NCBI GenBank assembly: GCA_020348345.1
Contig: CP070748.1
Coordinates: 1,629,682 to 1,693,681 of the forward strand
Direction of reading: 5' to 3'
DNA from: Methanobacteriota archaeon
Lineage (GTDB): Archaea > Thermoplasmatota > Thermoplasmata > UBA10834
DNA: 64,000 bases
Below, one piece after another: positions 8,329 through 17,372 of this stretch (the first letter of the stretch is position 1; every line of letters starts with the position of its first letter). The translations under genes and the position numbers were made by a program. The notes below the pieces were generated by a model, which saw only the letters and a list, made by a program, of their open reading frames with translations, made no database searches and was not told where the DNA came from.

Positions 8329-10085
8329 TAGAACTCGCCCTTCGCCTTCTGTTCTCTATCGAGCCTGGAATCCTTCTTGTTTATCCTCGGCCTGTGCGTC
8401 TCGTGATCCCTTCTGAAAGTGATGTCGACATCTCGCAGAAACATATTCATGCCGTCCCGCATCTCGGTCGGGCCGACCGCCTTGCCCTTCTTTGATGCTT
8501 CACCGCTGAATACCATGAGCGAATCGGAGATGAGATCCACCATGTAGACATCATGGTCGACGACGAGAGCGGACTTACCGGATTTCTCCACGACCCTCCT
8601 GATGGTCTTCGATGCCGTCATCCTCTGGGATGAATCCAGATAGGCGGACGGCTCGTCCACGAGGTAGATGTCCGCTTGTCTTCCTAGGCATTCTGCGATC
8701 GTTACGCGCTGGAGTTCCCCTCCTGACAGGCTCTTCAGATCATTGTCCAGGAGGTGCTTCAGCGTCAGCGGGTTGGCGATTTCCGCCTGGAAGAATCCTG
8801 ACTCGAAATCCTTCCCTACGGTGGAAAGCAGGTGCTCTCTCACGGTTCCGTCGAATTCGGGTTTGATATACTGAGGTTTGTAGCTGATGGTGACCTGGCC
8901 GCTCACCCCGCCCGCCGTCGGGGAGACCTCGCCAGCGAGCATCTTCACAAAGGTCGTCTTGCCTGTCGCATTGGGTCCGACGGCGCCTACGACCTCGCCC
9001 TTCTTGATGGATCCCTTCTCGACGATAAGGCTGAATCCCTTGAAGCGCTTCTTGAGCTCAGTGAACTCTATCAGGGGTTCGGAGAGCCAGTCGCTCCGAG
9101 GAGGCCGCGCCTCGAACTTGATCTCGGTCTCCCGAATGCGAATGTTTTCCTCACGCAGGTAGCCTTCGAGATATGTGTTTATGGCAGCCCTTACGGTTCG
9201 CGGCTGAGCGATCACACCGTACGCTCCCTCCGATCCGTACATGATGTGCACCATATCCGCGAGGAAATCCATCACTGCGAGGTCATGTTCGATGACGATG
9301 ACGCGCTTCTCCTTGCCAAGGTCCTGAATCACCTTGGCGATCTCGAGCCTCTGGTATATGTCAAGGTACGACGAGGGTTCATCGAAGAAGTAGACGTCGG
9401 AATCCTTGAGGAGGACAGCAGCTATAGCCACTCTCTGCAACTCCCCGCCAGAGAGTTTCTTCAGATCCCTTGTGAGCACCCCGGATAACGACAGCCTCTC
9501 CGCAATCTCATCCAGTCGGCCGTCGCAGTCCAGCTTGCTGAGGAGCGTCGTAACCTCTCCCTTGTGAACCGACGGCAGCTTGTCTACGTACTGTGGCTTC
9601 AGGGCGCATGTGATGGAACCTTCGGCGAGAGGTTTGAGATAGTCATGAATCTCCGTGCCTGCGTACTTGTCAAGAACTCTGTCCCAGTCCGCCTCCGATT
9701 CGTAGTCTCCCAGGTTGGGTACCACCTCTCCTGAGAGCATGGAGATCGCCGTGGTCTTGCCTATGCCGTTCGGCCCCAGTAGCCCGATCACCTGTCCCTT
9801 GCGCGGCACGGGCAGTCTGTAGAGCCTGAACGCGTTCTTGCCGTACTGGTGGACCATCTCGCCTTCAAGCTCGCGAGGCAGTCCTATGATCTTGATAGCC
9901 TCGAAGGGGCACTTGTGAATGCAGATGCCGCATCCGACGCAGAGCTCCTCCGAGATCACCGGTCTTCCGTCTTCTCCGATGACTATCGCCTCTGTGCCCG
10001 TCCTAACGGGCGGGCAGTAATGCATGCACTCCATACCACAGCGCTTGGGCTGGCATCGTTCTCTCAGCAGTACGGCTATCCTCAT
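8319..10085 (-). CDS. rli1: Ribosome recycling factor ABCE1/Rli1
   Basis: This 588-residue twin-ABC ATPase splits ribosomal subunits after termination or rescue, together with pelota or aRF1. The N-terminal 75 residues hold two [4Fe-4S] sites: a first cluster built around the Cys residues of CGMECMHYCPP and a second with CVGCGICIHKCPF. Two nucleotide-binding domains follow, with Walker A GPNGIGKTT and GPNATGKTT and signatures LSGGELQR (twice). Length and domain order match the archaeal family. Pelota is encoded 3.6 kb away on the opposite strand. Confidence 0.96.
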   Translation of the reverse strand: MRIAVLLRERCQPKRCGMECMHYCPPVRTGTEAIVIGEDGRPVISEELCVGCGICIHKCPFEAIKIIGLPRELEGEMVHQYGKNAFRLYRLPVPRKGQVIGLLGPNGIGKTTAISMLSGEVVPNLGDYESEADWDRVLDKYAGTEIHDYLKPLAEGSITCALKPQYVDKLPSVHKGEVTTLLSKLDCDGRLDEIAERLSLSGVLTRDLKKLSGGELQRVAIAAVLLKDSDVYFFDEPSSYLDIYQRLEIAKVIQDLGKEKRVIVIEHDLAVMDFLADMVHIMYGSEGAYGVIAQPRTVRAAINTYLEGYLREENIRIRETEIKFEARPPRSDWLSEPLIEFTELKKRFKGFSLIVEKGSIKKGEVVGAVGPNATGKTTFVKMLAGEVSPTAGGVSGQVTISYKPQYIKPEFDGTVREHLLSTVGKDFESGFFQAEIANPLTLKHLLDNDLKSLSGGELQRVTIAECLGRQADIYLVDEPSAYLDSSQRMTASKTIRRVVEKSGKSALVVDHDVYMVDLISDSLMVFSGEASKKGKAVGPTEMRDGMNMFLRDVDITFRRDHETHRPRINKKDSRLDREQKAKGEFYYG

Positions 10086-10222
10086 CCTGATGGGTTAAGG
10101 TGGGCTCCGTTTAAAAACATATCAATCGAGGTGATGTCGAACTCGATCTGCGACGTTGCCCTGGGCTAGCCCATCTGGCCCTGGCGGCGTTTGAAACAAC
10201 GCTTCCCAGCAGAGCACGCTAC

Positions 10223-10230
10223 CTTTAAGT
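10223..10230 (+). promoter_or_regulatory. Probable TATA box of metG
   Basis: CTTTAAGT lies about 32-39 nt upstream of the chosen ATG at 10262, the distance expected for an archaeal promoter with a very short leader. Confidence 0.4.
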
Positions 10231-10261
10231 GTGGCGCCATCGATTGAGGGCGCCGCTGAAT

Positions 10262-12469
10262 ATGGATAGAGTGCTGGTCTGTTCTGCATGGCCTTACGCC
10301 AACGGCCCGATTCACGTCGGGCATGTCACAGGGTCGCTTCTCCCAGCCGACATCTTCGTCAGATTCAACAGGCTCATCGGAAACGATGCGATAATGGTTT
10401 CGGGCTCCGATATGCACGGGGCGCCGATAACCGTCAGTGCCGACAAGGAGAAGGTCTCTCCAGAGAAGGTCGCGCGCAGATATCATGACCTCAATTCGAA
10501 GGCCATAGAGATGCTCGGCATCAGCTTCGATCTTTTCACCCACACGCACACGAAGAATCACGAGAGTGTTGTGAGCGAGGTGTTTCTAGAACTGCAGGAG
10601 AAGGGACACCTCAAGCGCATGACCACATCCCAATACTACTGTGGCGAATGCGACCGGTTCCTTCCGGATCGATACGTCGACGGAACGTGTCCTCATTGCG
10701 AGTCCGCGAACGCCCGTGGGGATCAGTGCGACGTCTGCGGCATGGACCTCGACGCCAAGGACCTGAAGGATGCTCATTGTCAGCTATGTGGCTGCGTCCC
10801 TGATTTGCGGGATACGGAGCACATATTCCTGAAGCTGCCGGATTTCACCGACAGTCTGAAAGCATACGTCGAGTCCTGTCGCCATTGGAGACCGCATGTT
10901 CGGTCCTTCACACTCAACGTGCTTGAAGAGGGCCTCACGGACAGGCCGATAACCAGAGACATATCGTGGGGCGTCCCCGTTCCCGTCGATTCCTATGACA
11001 CTAAACGGATATATGTGTGGTTCGAGGCGGTCATAGGATACCTTTCAGCTACGAAGGAGTGGGCTGCTGCGTCCTCCGACTCGACCTCATGGGAGCGGTT
11101 CTGGAAGGACAGCTCGTGCAGGAGCTACTACTTCCTCGGCAAGGACAATATCGTCTTCCACACGATCATCTGGCCGGCGATACTGACGGGCATTGGAGGG
11201 CTCAACCTGCCTTATGATGTCGTGGCAAACCAGTTCATGAACTTGGGAGGTCAGAAGTTCTCCAAGAGCATGGGCGTTAGCATCAACATACCGGACCTGC
11301 TGACCAAGTTCCAACCGGACGTAATAAGATACTATCTTGTGGCGAACATGCCTGAGTTCAAGGATAGCGAATTCTCCTGGGACGACTTCGCCCAGAGAAC
11401 CAACAGCGAACTCGTGGCAACCTACGGCAATTTCGTCCATCGTGCCATGTCATTCACTTACAAGAACTTCCACACCATCCCGAGCAGAGGGCCACTCGAT
11501 GACCGGGACAAGGCCGCTATGAAGCGTATCTCCGACGCGGGTGAGGCAGTCGCAAGATCCCTTTCCAAGTGCGAGTTCAGGGAGGCCTTGAGGTCCCTTA
11601 TGGACCTCGCACAGTTCGGAAACCAGTACTTCGATTCGGTTGCGCCATGGACGCTTGTGAGGTCCGACAAGGCCCGATGCGGGACGGTCTTGCACGTTAG
11701 CTTGGAAATGTGCAAGGCGCTCGCAGTGTTCGGCTGTCCGTTCCTGCCGTTCTCCTCCGAGAGGATATGGACGGACCTCGGGATGGAAGGCTCGGTGGAG
11801 GCAGCCGGGTGGAAGGGTTTTGAAGTGCCTCTCAAGGAGGGAGCTTCGTTGAAGAAACCTGTACCGCTGTACGCTAAGGTGGACATGTCAGCAGCCGGAG
11901 GATTCGCCCGATACTCGATGCTGAACCTGAGGGTCGGGAAGATACTGAGCGTGGAACCGCATCCGAACGCGGACAAGTTGTATGTGATGAAGGTGGATGT
12001 TGGAAGGCCGATCACGATCGTGAGCGGCCTGAAGGACTACTACACAGCGGAGGAGCTGAGCGGGAAGACGCTGATAATCCTCACCAATCTTGAGCCCGCG
12101 AAGCTGAGAGGGGTGAAATCAGAAGGGATGTTGTTGGCAGCCGAAGACGCAGAGAGGCTCGCCCTGCTCACTCCGGAGAAGGATCTGGCGCCAGGCACTC
12201 AGATATCAAGCGGTCTTGAGGCCGCAGACAAACAGATATCATACAAGGAGTTCCAGAAGCTGGACATGCGCGTGGGAGTCCTCGCCGAACTGAGCCCGCC
12301 GAAGATCGACATCGGCGGCAAGGCGGTCGGATGCGAGGTGGCCGGCGGAGTGGCTGGAGAGAAGTATGCGGCGTTGGTCCTCGACGATTCGGCGCTTGTC
12401 ATGCACGGCCCGGATGGGGTCAAGATAGTGTTCGACAGAGATATACCGGCTGGTGCGAGAATACGATGA
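10262..12469 (+). CDS. metG: Methionyl-tRNA synthetase with C-terminal tRNA-binding domains
   Basis: This class I aminoacyl-tRNA synthetase of 735 residues charges tRNA-Met. The HIGH-type motif is IHVGHV near residue 17 and the KMSKS-type motif is KFSKSMG near residue 340. A zinc-binding insertion with several CxxC knuckles (CGEC, CPHC, CDVC, CQLC) spans about residues 126-182. At about 545-645 there is an EMAPII/Arc1p-like OB fold (LRVGKILSVEPHPNADKLY). A second, shorter copy beginning LDMRVGVL occupies the end. I chose the ATG at 10262 because the MDRVLVCSAWPYANGPIH start matches the family. The stop overlaps the next ATG (ATGA). Confidence 0.95.
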   Translation: MDRVLVCSAWPYANGPIHVGHVTGSLLPADIFVRFNRLIGNDAIMVSGSDMHGAPITVSADKEKVSPEKVARRYHDLNSKAIEMLGISFDLFTHTHTKNHESVVSEVFLELQEKGHLKRMTTSQYYCGECDRFLPDRYVDGTCPHCESANARGDQCDVCGMDLDAKDLKDAHCQLCGCVPDLRDTEHIFLKLPDFTDSLKAYVESCRHWRPHVRSFTLNVLEEGLTDRPITRDISWGVPVPVDSYDTKRIYVWFEAVIGYLSATKEWAAASSDSTSWERFWKDSSCRSYYFLGKDNIVFHTIIWPAILTGIGGLNLPYDVVANQFMNLGGQKFSKSMGVSINIPDLLTKFQPDVIRYYLVANMPEFKDSEFSWDDFAQRTNSELVATYGNFVHRAMSFTYKNFHTIPSRGPLDDRDKAAMKRISDAGEAVARSLSKCEFREALRSLMDLAQFGNQYFDSVAPWTLVRSDKARCGTVLHVSLEMCKALAVFGCPFLPFSSERIWTDLGMEGSVEAAGWKGFEVPLKEGASLKKPVPLYAKVDMSAAGGFARYSMLNLRVGKILSVEPHPNADKLYVMKVDVGRPITIVSGLKDYYTAEELSGKTLIILTNLEPAKLRGVKSEGMLLAAEDAERLALLTPEKDLAPGTQISSGLEAADKQISYKEFQKLDMRVGVLAELSPPKIDIGGKAVGCEVAGGVAGEKYAALVLDDSALVMHGPDGVKIVFDRDIPAGARIR

Positions 12470-13128
12470 AGCTGGATCTCCATATCCATTCCAGATTCTC
12501 CCGGGACGGAACGGCGAGCCCGGAGGAGATCCTCAGGCGATGCAAGGATGTTGGGCTTGACGGATGCTCGATAACCGATCACAACTCGATCGAAGGCTCC
12601 CTCGAAGCGTGTGAGATCGGCGCCGCTATGGGGCTGACAGTCGTCCGCGGCATTGAGATCTCAAGCATTAATGGCCATATACTCGCATACGGACTCTCCG
12701 CACCCGTGCAGAGAGGGCTTTCAGTCAGTGAGACAATTCGGAGAATTCACGCCGCCGGAGGCATAGCTGTCGCCGCCCATCCCACAAGGTTCGGATCCGG
12801 TTTGGGAGAGGCGGACATCGCTGACGTCGGTTTCGATGCTGTGGAGATCCTGAACGGTGGCAGTTCTGGACGCGGCAACCGCCGTGCATCGACGATAGCG
12901 GCCGACCTGAAGCTCCCTGGCATCGGCGGCAGCGACGCCCATAAGATCGCTGAGATCGGCCGTTCCTTTACGGTCATTGATGAATTCACCTCCGAAGCTG
13001 ATGTCATCAGGTCGGTAGTCGAAGGCCGTCCGGAAGCGTCTGGGAGGAGCAGAAGCGCAGGGGAGGGTCTGATGCACGCCATTGAAGCCACTTTCGATTG
13101 GACACGCCGCGGCTTTAAGAGGCTGTGA
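12466..13128 (+). CDS. PHP-domain phosphoesterase
   Basis: This 220-residue protein has the PHP (polymerase and histidinol phosphatase) metal-binding motifs in order: DLHIHSRFSRDG, ITDHNS, GIEIS, AAHPTRFG and GGSDAH. These His and Asp residues bind two or three metal ions for phosphoester hydrolysis. The substrate is not evident; related stand-alone PHP proteins cleave nucleotides, cyclic phosphodiesters or 5'-phosphates. The ATG overlaps the metG stop by four bases, so the pair is translationally coupled. Confidence 0.87.
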   Translation: MKLDLHIHSRFSRDGTASPEEILRRCKDVGLDGCSITDHNSIEGSLEACEIGAAMGLTVVRGIEISSINGHILAYGLSAPVQRGLSVSETIRRIHAAGGIAVAAHPTRFGSGLGEADIADVGFDAVEILNGGSSGRGNRRASTIAADLKLPGIGGSDAHKIAEIGRSFTVIDEFTSEADVIRSVVEGRPEASGRSRSAGEGLMHAIEATFDWTRRGFKRL

Positions 13129-13130
13129 AC

Positions 13131-13493
13131 TCAGATGTGCTCTGCGACCATCTCAGCGTACTTGGTCGCGGCCTCTGCAAGCTGGGGCGCAGGAACCTCG
13201 TCTGAGGCGGTCAGCACGAGAAGAGCTCTGTTGCCGGCGCTCTTGAGAATCATCCTGCTTCGGGTCAGCTCCACCGCAACATAGTCCAGTCTGTCCTTGA
13301 GCTCGCTCGTCGCGGTCTCCGCCGCGCCGAGAAGAATCGCCGACATGGCGACAAAGGTTTCCAGGTGAACACCCTTTGGCGAGTCGCCGGCTATGTGCAT
13401 TCCGCTCCTGGAAACGACCGTCGCTTCATACACGGAGGGAACTGCCTTGTGGAGCTCGTCAAGAATCTCTTCCACTTCCAGATACTGAGCCAT
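13131..13493 (-). CDS. Roadblock/LC7 domain protein (MglB-like)
   Basis: This 120-residue single-domain protein has the roadblock/LC7 pattern: helix EEILDELHKAVPSVYEATVVSRSGMHIAG, the long helix with FVAMSAILLGAAETATSELK, and the strand pair RMILKSAGNRALLVLTAS. Such proteins act as GTPase regulators or dimeric scaffolds for small GTPases and signalling. No GTPase is adjacent. A strong Shine-Dalgarno sequence (GGGAGGGAGAG) precedes the ATG on the minus strand. It ends three bases after the stop of the convergent PHP gene. Confidence 0.85.
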   Translation of the reverse strand: MAQYLEVEEILDELHKAVPSVYEATVVSRSGMHIAGDSPKGVHLETFVAMSAILLGAAETATSELKDRLDYVAVELTRSRMILKSAGNRALLVLTASDEVPAPQLAEAATKYAEMVAEHI

Positions 13494-13681
13494 GTGCTCT
13501 CCCTCCCGTCAGATTGTGTGCAAATGACCTGAAGAGAATATAAACTTTGGCGAACTCGTGCTGAGCGCTCATCACTTATACGCAACGAATCAGCCATTAG
13601 GCTGGGCGCAACAGCGGTCATGCAGATCAGCTTCTCGATGCCTTGATATCTGGTCATTGTCATCCCTGCACGAGAACAGGG

Positions 13682-14719
13682 ATGAAAGTACTACATCAGG
13701 ACACCAAGACGAACGAGATCAAGCTGCTGCCCGAGACCGCCGATGATCTGTGGCACCTCAGCAACCTGTTGGACGAGTCCGACCTGGTTTATGCAGTGAC
13801 CTTCAGGAGAAAGGAGGAGAAGGGCGACAAGCTCAGACCCGAACGTACCGAGAAGGCGCGAATGAAGCTCGGCATTCGAGTCAAGAAAGTCGAGTTTCAC
13901 GAGTACGACGACAGGTTGCGGCTCCTGGGCGAGATCGAATCGGGCCCACAAGATGTCGGGCAACATCACACGCTCATGATTGGTATCGGTGACGCGGTAA
14001 CCATCGTTAAGCCGGATTGGAAACAGGCCCATCTGCACAGGATCCAGCGAGCGGTCGAAGCGAGTGAGAAGCCCACGGTCTTGTTCGTATCGATAGAAGA
14101 CACTGAGGCCGTCATAGCCGTGGCTCGCGAGTACGGTTTCAAAGGGGTTGCGACGATCACAAGGAACCCCGAGGGCAAGATGTACGAATCCAAAGCCAAC
14201 GAAGACGCCTTCCTCGACGAAACGATCAGCAAACTCCTTCAGATCGCCACGGTGGAGCCTCTGGTGATACTCGGCCCCGGGTTCACGAAGGAGGCCTTGG
14301 TGCAGCGCCTGAGAGATAAACATCCCGACCTAGCCTCTGAGATAATACTCATATCAACGGGGCAGGCGGGGATGGCGGGAGTTCAGGAAGCCATGAAGAA
14401 GGGGCTCGGCGGAAAGGCCGTGGAAAGCGCGCGCGTCGCCCGGGAGACGCGATTGGTCGAGCAGCTGTTCTCGGAGATAGGGTCTGACGGTCTGTTCGCG
14501 TACGGCACTGAATCAGTGAGGCTGGCGGCGGAATCGGGCGCCGTCAGCGTCCTGTTGGTTTCAGACACGAAGGTCAGGACCGAAGAGGCTGACACCCTCA
14601 TCAAGCTCGTTGAAGGCGCCAGCGGCGAGTTCGTCATAATCAGTTCGCTTCACGAGGCCGGGCGCAAGCTCGAATCCCTCGGCGGCGTCGCTGCAATCCT
14701 GAGATACCGCATCGAGTGA
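13682..14719 (+). CDS. pelA: Pelota homolog, mRNA surveillance/ribosome rescue factor
   Basis: This 345-residue protein has the three eRF1-like domains of Dom34/pelota. The N-terminal Sm-like domain starts MKVLHQDTKTNEIKLLPET, the central domain has ILGPGFTKEAL, and the C-terminal L7Ae-like domain ends AAILRYRIE. No GGQ motif is present, as expected for pelota rather than aRF1. It recognises stalled ribosomes and works with aEF1A and Rli1, which is also encoded here. I took the ATG at 13682 because it matches the family N-terminus; the preceding residues of the open frame do not. Confidence 0.94.
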   Translation: MKVLHQDTKTNEIKLLPETADDLWHLSNLLDESDLVYAVTFRRKEEKGDKLRPERTEKARMKLGIRVKKVEFHEYDDRLRLLGEIESGPQDVGQHHTLMIGIGDAVTIVKPDWKQAHLHRIQRAVEASEKPTVLFVSIEDTEAVIAVAREYGFKGVATITRNPEGKMYESKANEDAFLDETISKLLQIATVEPLVILGPGFTKEALVQRLRDKHPDLASEIILISTGQAGMAGVQEAMKKGLGGKAVESARVARETRLVEQLFSEIGSDGLFAYGTESVRLAAESGAVSVLLVSDTKVRTEEADTLIKLVEGASGEFVIISSLHEAGRKLESLGGVAAILRYRIE

Positions 14720-14724
14720 CGCTC

Positions 14725-15177
14725 TCATCTGCGACGTGCTTTGACAACGTCGACGGTCGCGTCTATGAGCATGCGGATCGGAAAGGGCTTCGCCCAGAAG
14801 GATGTCGCTCCGGCCTTGATCGCCTCGGTTCTCGCTTCTTCGTCCGCGCTTGAGAATATGATTGGTATGTTCGGGTCGATGCTGAGGATCTCCTTCGTCG
14901 TCTGTATGCCATCCTTTCCCGGCATTCTGTGGTCCATGATGATCGCATCGGGCCTGACGGACATTGTCTTCAGGTAACGGATGGCTTCGTCGCCATTCCT
15001 CGCGGAGTAGACCGTATGGCCCTTGGACTCGAACATGTCTCTGTAGAGGTCCCTTATGAACTCCTCATCATCCACGACGATGATTCTGGCCAGGACGTCT
15101 GAGTTGTTGGAGTTTCTGGTCCTGTACCCTCCTGACATGTTGCTCATTGCTCCTAGATTGAGTCCATGACGGCCCAT
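14725..15177 (-). CDS. CheY-like response regulator receiver protein
   Basis: This is a single receiver domain of about 120 residues behind a 30-residue N-terminal extension, 150 residues in all. Acidic residues VVDDEEF, the phospho-acceptor Asp in IIMDHRMPGKDG, the Thr/Ser position IIFSSA and the Lys in FWAKPF are all present. No output domain exists, so it must act by protein contact. I start at the ATG at 15177 because GAGGTGG sits four bases upstream; the open frame continues nine codons further. No histidine kinase is adjacent. A likely TATA box (ATAAAATAAG) lies at about 15281-15290 on the minus strand. Confidence 0.9.
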   Translation of the reverse strand: MGRHGLNLGAMSNMSGGYRTRNSNNSDVLARIIVVDDEEFIRDLYRDMFESKGHTVYSARNGDEAIRYLKTMSVRPDAIIMDHRMPGKDGIQTTKEILSIDPNIPIIFSSADEEARTEAIKAGATSFWAKPFPIRMLIDATVDVVKARRR

Positions 15178-15204
15178 ATGACCACCTCTCGGCTCAGTCT
15201 CCAC

Positions 15205-15585
15205 GCCGCGGAAAGGCGAGCTATGTCATCCGATTCCGCTGAGTGCATCCCACTTTTCGCTGAAGCCGAATCCACCCGTGCTTATTTTATTGTTTCGAGA
15301 AGCGTCGTTGCCGTGGTCGAATCGGTGTTAGAAGCACTGTGAGACCGAAATGGTTTGATAGGTAGGAGGGAGCAATAACTCCTACCTATGCGGGATGGTC
15401 TTCGTCAGCACTCAACAGGAGGCTCAAGTCCTGCATTGCAGCCGAGGAGGTCATACACCTCCTCCCAGCTGTAGTGATCTCCATCAGTCATCCATACACC
15501 TTCTCTGTGTCATCTCCATTCGCAGCCATGGTCAATACCGTTGGCTGAGGACCATGCCGAAAGTAGTCTGGACATGCGAAAATAG
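15205..15585. other. Gene-free stretch with strong hairpins (candidate ncRNA or leader region)
   Basis: No convincing coding frame fills these bases between arcS and the CheY gene. The stretch holds a perfect 11-bp inverted repeat, ATAGGTAGGAG at 15358-15368 with CTCCTACCTAT at 15379-15389. A second hairpin, GAGGAGGT 15444-15451 with ACCTCCTC 15457-15464, is flanked by CAGC and GCTG that can extend the stem. A smaller stem, CAGGA with TCCTG, lies between them. An A/T-rich TATA-like element at 15281-15290 could serve either strand. It could encode a small RNA or a structured leader or trailer; no known RNA family is recognised. Confidence 0.4.
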
Positions 15586-17301
15586 TCATCTGGCACGATG
15601 CCGTATGTGCACCGCCTCGCCTCTATCGGCGGCTCTCATCTCCACGGGCGTCATCCGAGCAACTCCCACTGCTCTCACATCGCCCGCGTGTCTGATGACT
15701 GCATCATCCCCTATGCGGATGTCGTCTGTCGCATCTTCGACGCCGATCGCAAAGAGGTTACCCTTGGGGAGGAAGTCGTCTATCTCCACGCAGTATGCGT
15801 CCTTGGAGCCGACGATAGCGGCTCCAGGGAGCGTCATCGATATCATGCCCCGCTGGTGGGATACCGCTCCGAGCTGGATGCCGTCTCTCACGATCTTCAT
15901 TGCTGGCCACCTTCCGGCCGCCGACGCTCCAGCAGTCAGGGCATCTCCCGCATCGCCGAATTGAAATCTCGCGATCGAGCTGAGATCGTCCGCAGCGCGC
16001 GTTCTTCGCCGGGTTCCGCCGCCCCCGTTGGGCGCCTGCTCTCTGACAGTATCTTCCAGTTTGGACAGGCTTCCTCGTGCGTTTGGATCGCCGTCAGATG
16101 TGTCGATGCAGTCGTCCACAACCTCGTTCACGAGATCTCTCTCGCTGCCGAGGTGAGATATGATTGCTTTGTATCGCTGGCTTTCGACGAGCCATCTCAC
16201 CAATTCCTGCACCATCGCCTGTTCGTCGCGGTCCCAATGGCCCGTCACGGGAATGTCGTAATCTCGAGCCGGATAGAATAGCTCGAGCTCCCTTGGCACC
16301 AGACCGAGCGGTGAAGTCACGATTACCTCGTGGACGGCGTGAGCTCTGCCGGAGTTGAATATGGCGTCTCTGAAACGCCGGTGCGATGGAGATATGGAAT
16401 ATGGCTTACGTGCGGAGCAGGGCAGAAGGACCAGAGTGTCCGCCTTGTCCGGACGCCTGTACCTGTCCACCAGCCTCCTTCGCCATCTCGCCACGTCTGG
16501 TCTGTGGAGAGACTCCTTGGAACTCGCGGTGAACCTCGCTCCCTTGATGGGCGCGTGCACCTCCTGCAGGTGCGAATGTTCGAGATCGAGGACGCGCAGG
16601 GATTGCACCTGCCAGGTCTCCGCACGGATTCTGCTTTCGACCAGTTCTCTGAGCGTGCCCAGCGCGATGTGATTCCTCACAAGCCTCAGCTCGTTCGTCG
16701 CGACCGAGATGTTGTGCTTGAGCAACCCTTTCACATCAGCTATGCCTTCTGCGCACGAAGCGCATTCGCAGGGCAACTCCTTGATGCGATCAACGGGGAT
16801 TGCGCCATCGGAGTTGAGATATTGGCCGTTCTCAGCGGCCATGATGAGCGGTATCGAATCGAACACGTCTATTCCGCAGTAGGATAGAAAGGCCAGTCTA
16901 CTCGGCAGTCCTATCACCGGGCAGAAGGCCGGCTTCAGCAGTCTCCTGTTCTTCATCGCCTCGATAGCGTCGACGAATCTCCTCGAATCGAGAGACAACC
17001 CGGAAACGCCATCTAGGATGGCGAAGCCCCCTTCAGACACATCCGCGGCGAACGGTGATCCGCGATAGCCCACTTCTATCTCCGGCTCGCCTTCATGCGG
17101 AGACAGCGAGAATCCCGATGGCGAGATGCCGATGTCTCCTTCCTTCGCCAGGCTGGACTGTCTCAGCTTGAGGCCGTCCTTCGGGGCAGTATGCTTCCAG
17201 GTATCGACGAACGCGATCGTCGGCGTTCCGTGGACCACCCCATCCAGCTCAAGCTCCCCCCGTCTGGCCAAGCCGTCCCTGGCGTTGATTTCGAATCTCA
17301 C
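15586..17301 (-). CDS. arcS: Archaeosine synthase (ArcS/TgtA2)
   Basis: This 571-residue protein converts preQ0 at position 15 of the tRNA D-loop to archaeosine. The N-terminal two thirds is a degenerate TGT-like barrel with a CECASCAEG zinc-type cluster. The ArcS-specific motif PCSARKPYS-x-SPSH appears near residue 300, and a PUA domain forms the last 80 residues. The absence of the full TGT active-site set, together with the PCSxxKPYS motif, separates it from the true transglycosylase. It lies 71 bases downstream of a five-gene sulfur-relay cluster on the same strand and may be co-transcribed with it. Confidence 0.88.
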   Translation of the reverse strand: MRFEINARDGLARRGELELDGVVHGTPTIAFVDTWKHTAPKDGLKLRQSSLAKEGDIGISPSGFSLSPHEGEPEIEVGYRGSPFAADVSEGGFAILDGVSGLSLDSRRFVDAIEAMKNRRLLKPAFCPVIGLPSRLAFLSYCGIDVFDSIPLIMAAENGQYLNSDGAIPVDRIKELPCECASCAEGIADVKGLLKHNISVATNELRLVRNHIALGTLRELVESRIRAETWQVQSLRVLDLEHSHLQEVHAPIKGARFTASSKESLHRPDVARWRRRLVDRYRRPDKADTLVLLPCSARKPYSISPSHRRFRDAIFNSGRAHAVHEVIVTSPLGLVPRELELFYPARDYDIPVTGHWDRDEQAMVQELVRWLVESQRYKAIISHLGSERDLVNEVVDDCIDTSDGDPNARGSLSKLEDTVREQAPNGGGGTRRRTRAADDLSSIARFQFGDAGDALTAGASAAGRWPAMKIVRDGIQLGAVSHQRGMISMTLPGAAIVGSKDAYCVEIDDFLPKGNLFAIGVEDATDDIRIGDDAVIRHAGDVRAVGVARMTPVEMRAADRGEAVHIRHRAR

Positions 17302-17372
17302 GAGGAGTGATTGCCCGGAAGGCTATAAAAGAAACGACGGCGGAAGCCCGTCATTTGGCTGAACGCTGCATC

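Noticed and set aside
15340-15480. RNase P RNA, SRP RNA or C/D guide RNA in the hairpin region
   Set aside because: None of the conserved signatures (RNase P core motifs, the SRP helix 8 tetranucleotide loop pattern, paired C and D boxes) could be found on either strand.
15586-17301. Plain tRNA-guanine transglycosylase (TgtA)
   Set aside because: The PCSARKPYS motif and the lack of the complete TGT catalytic set point to archaeosine synthase.
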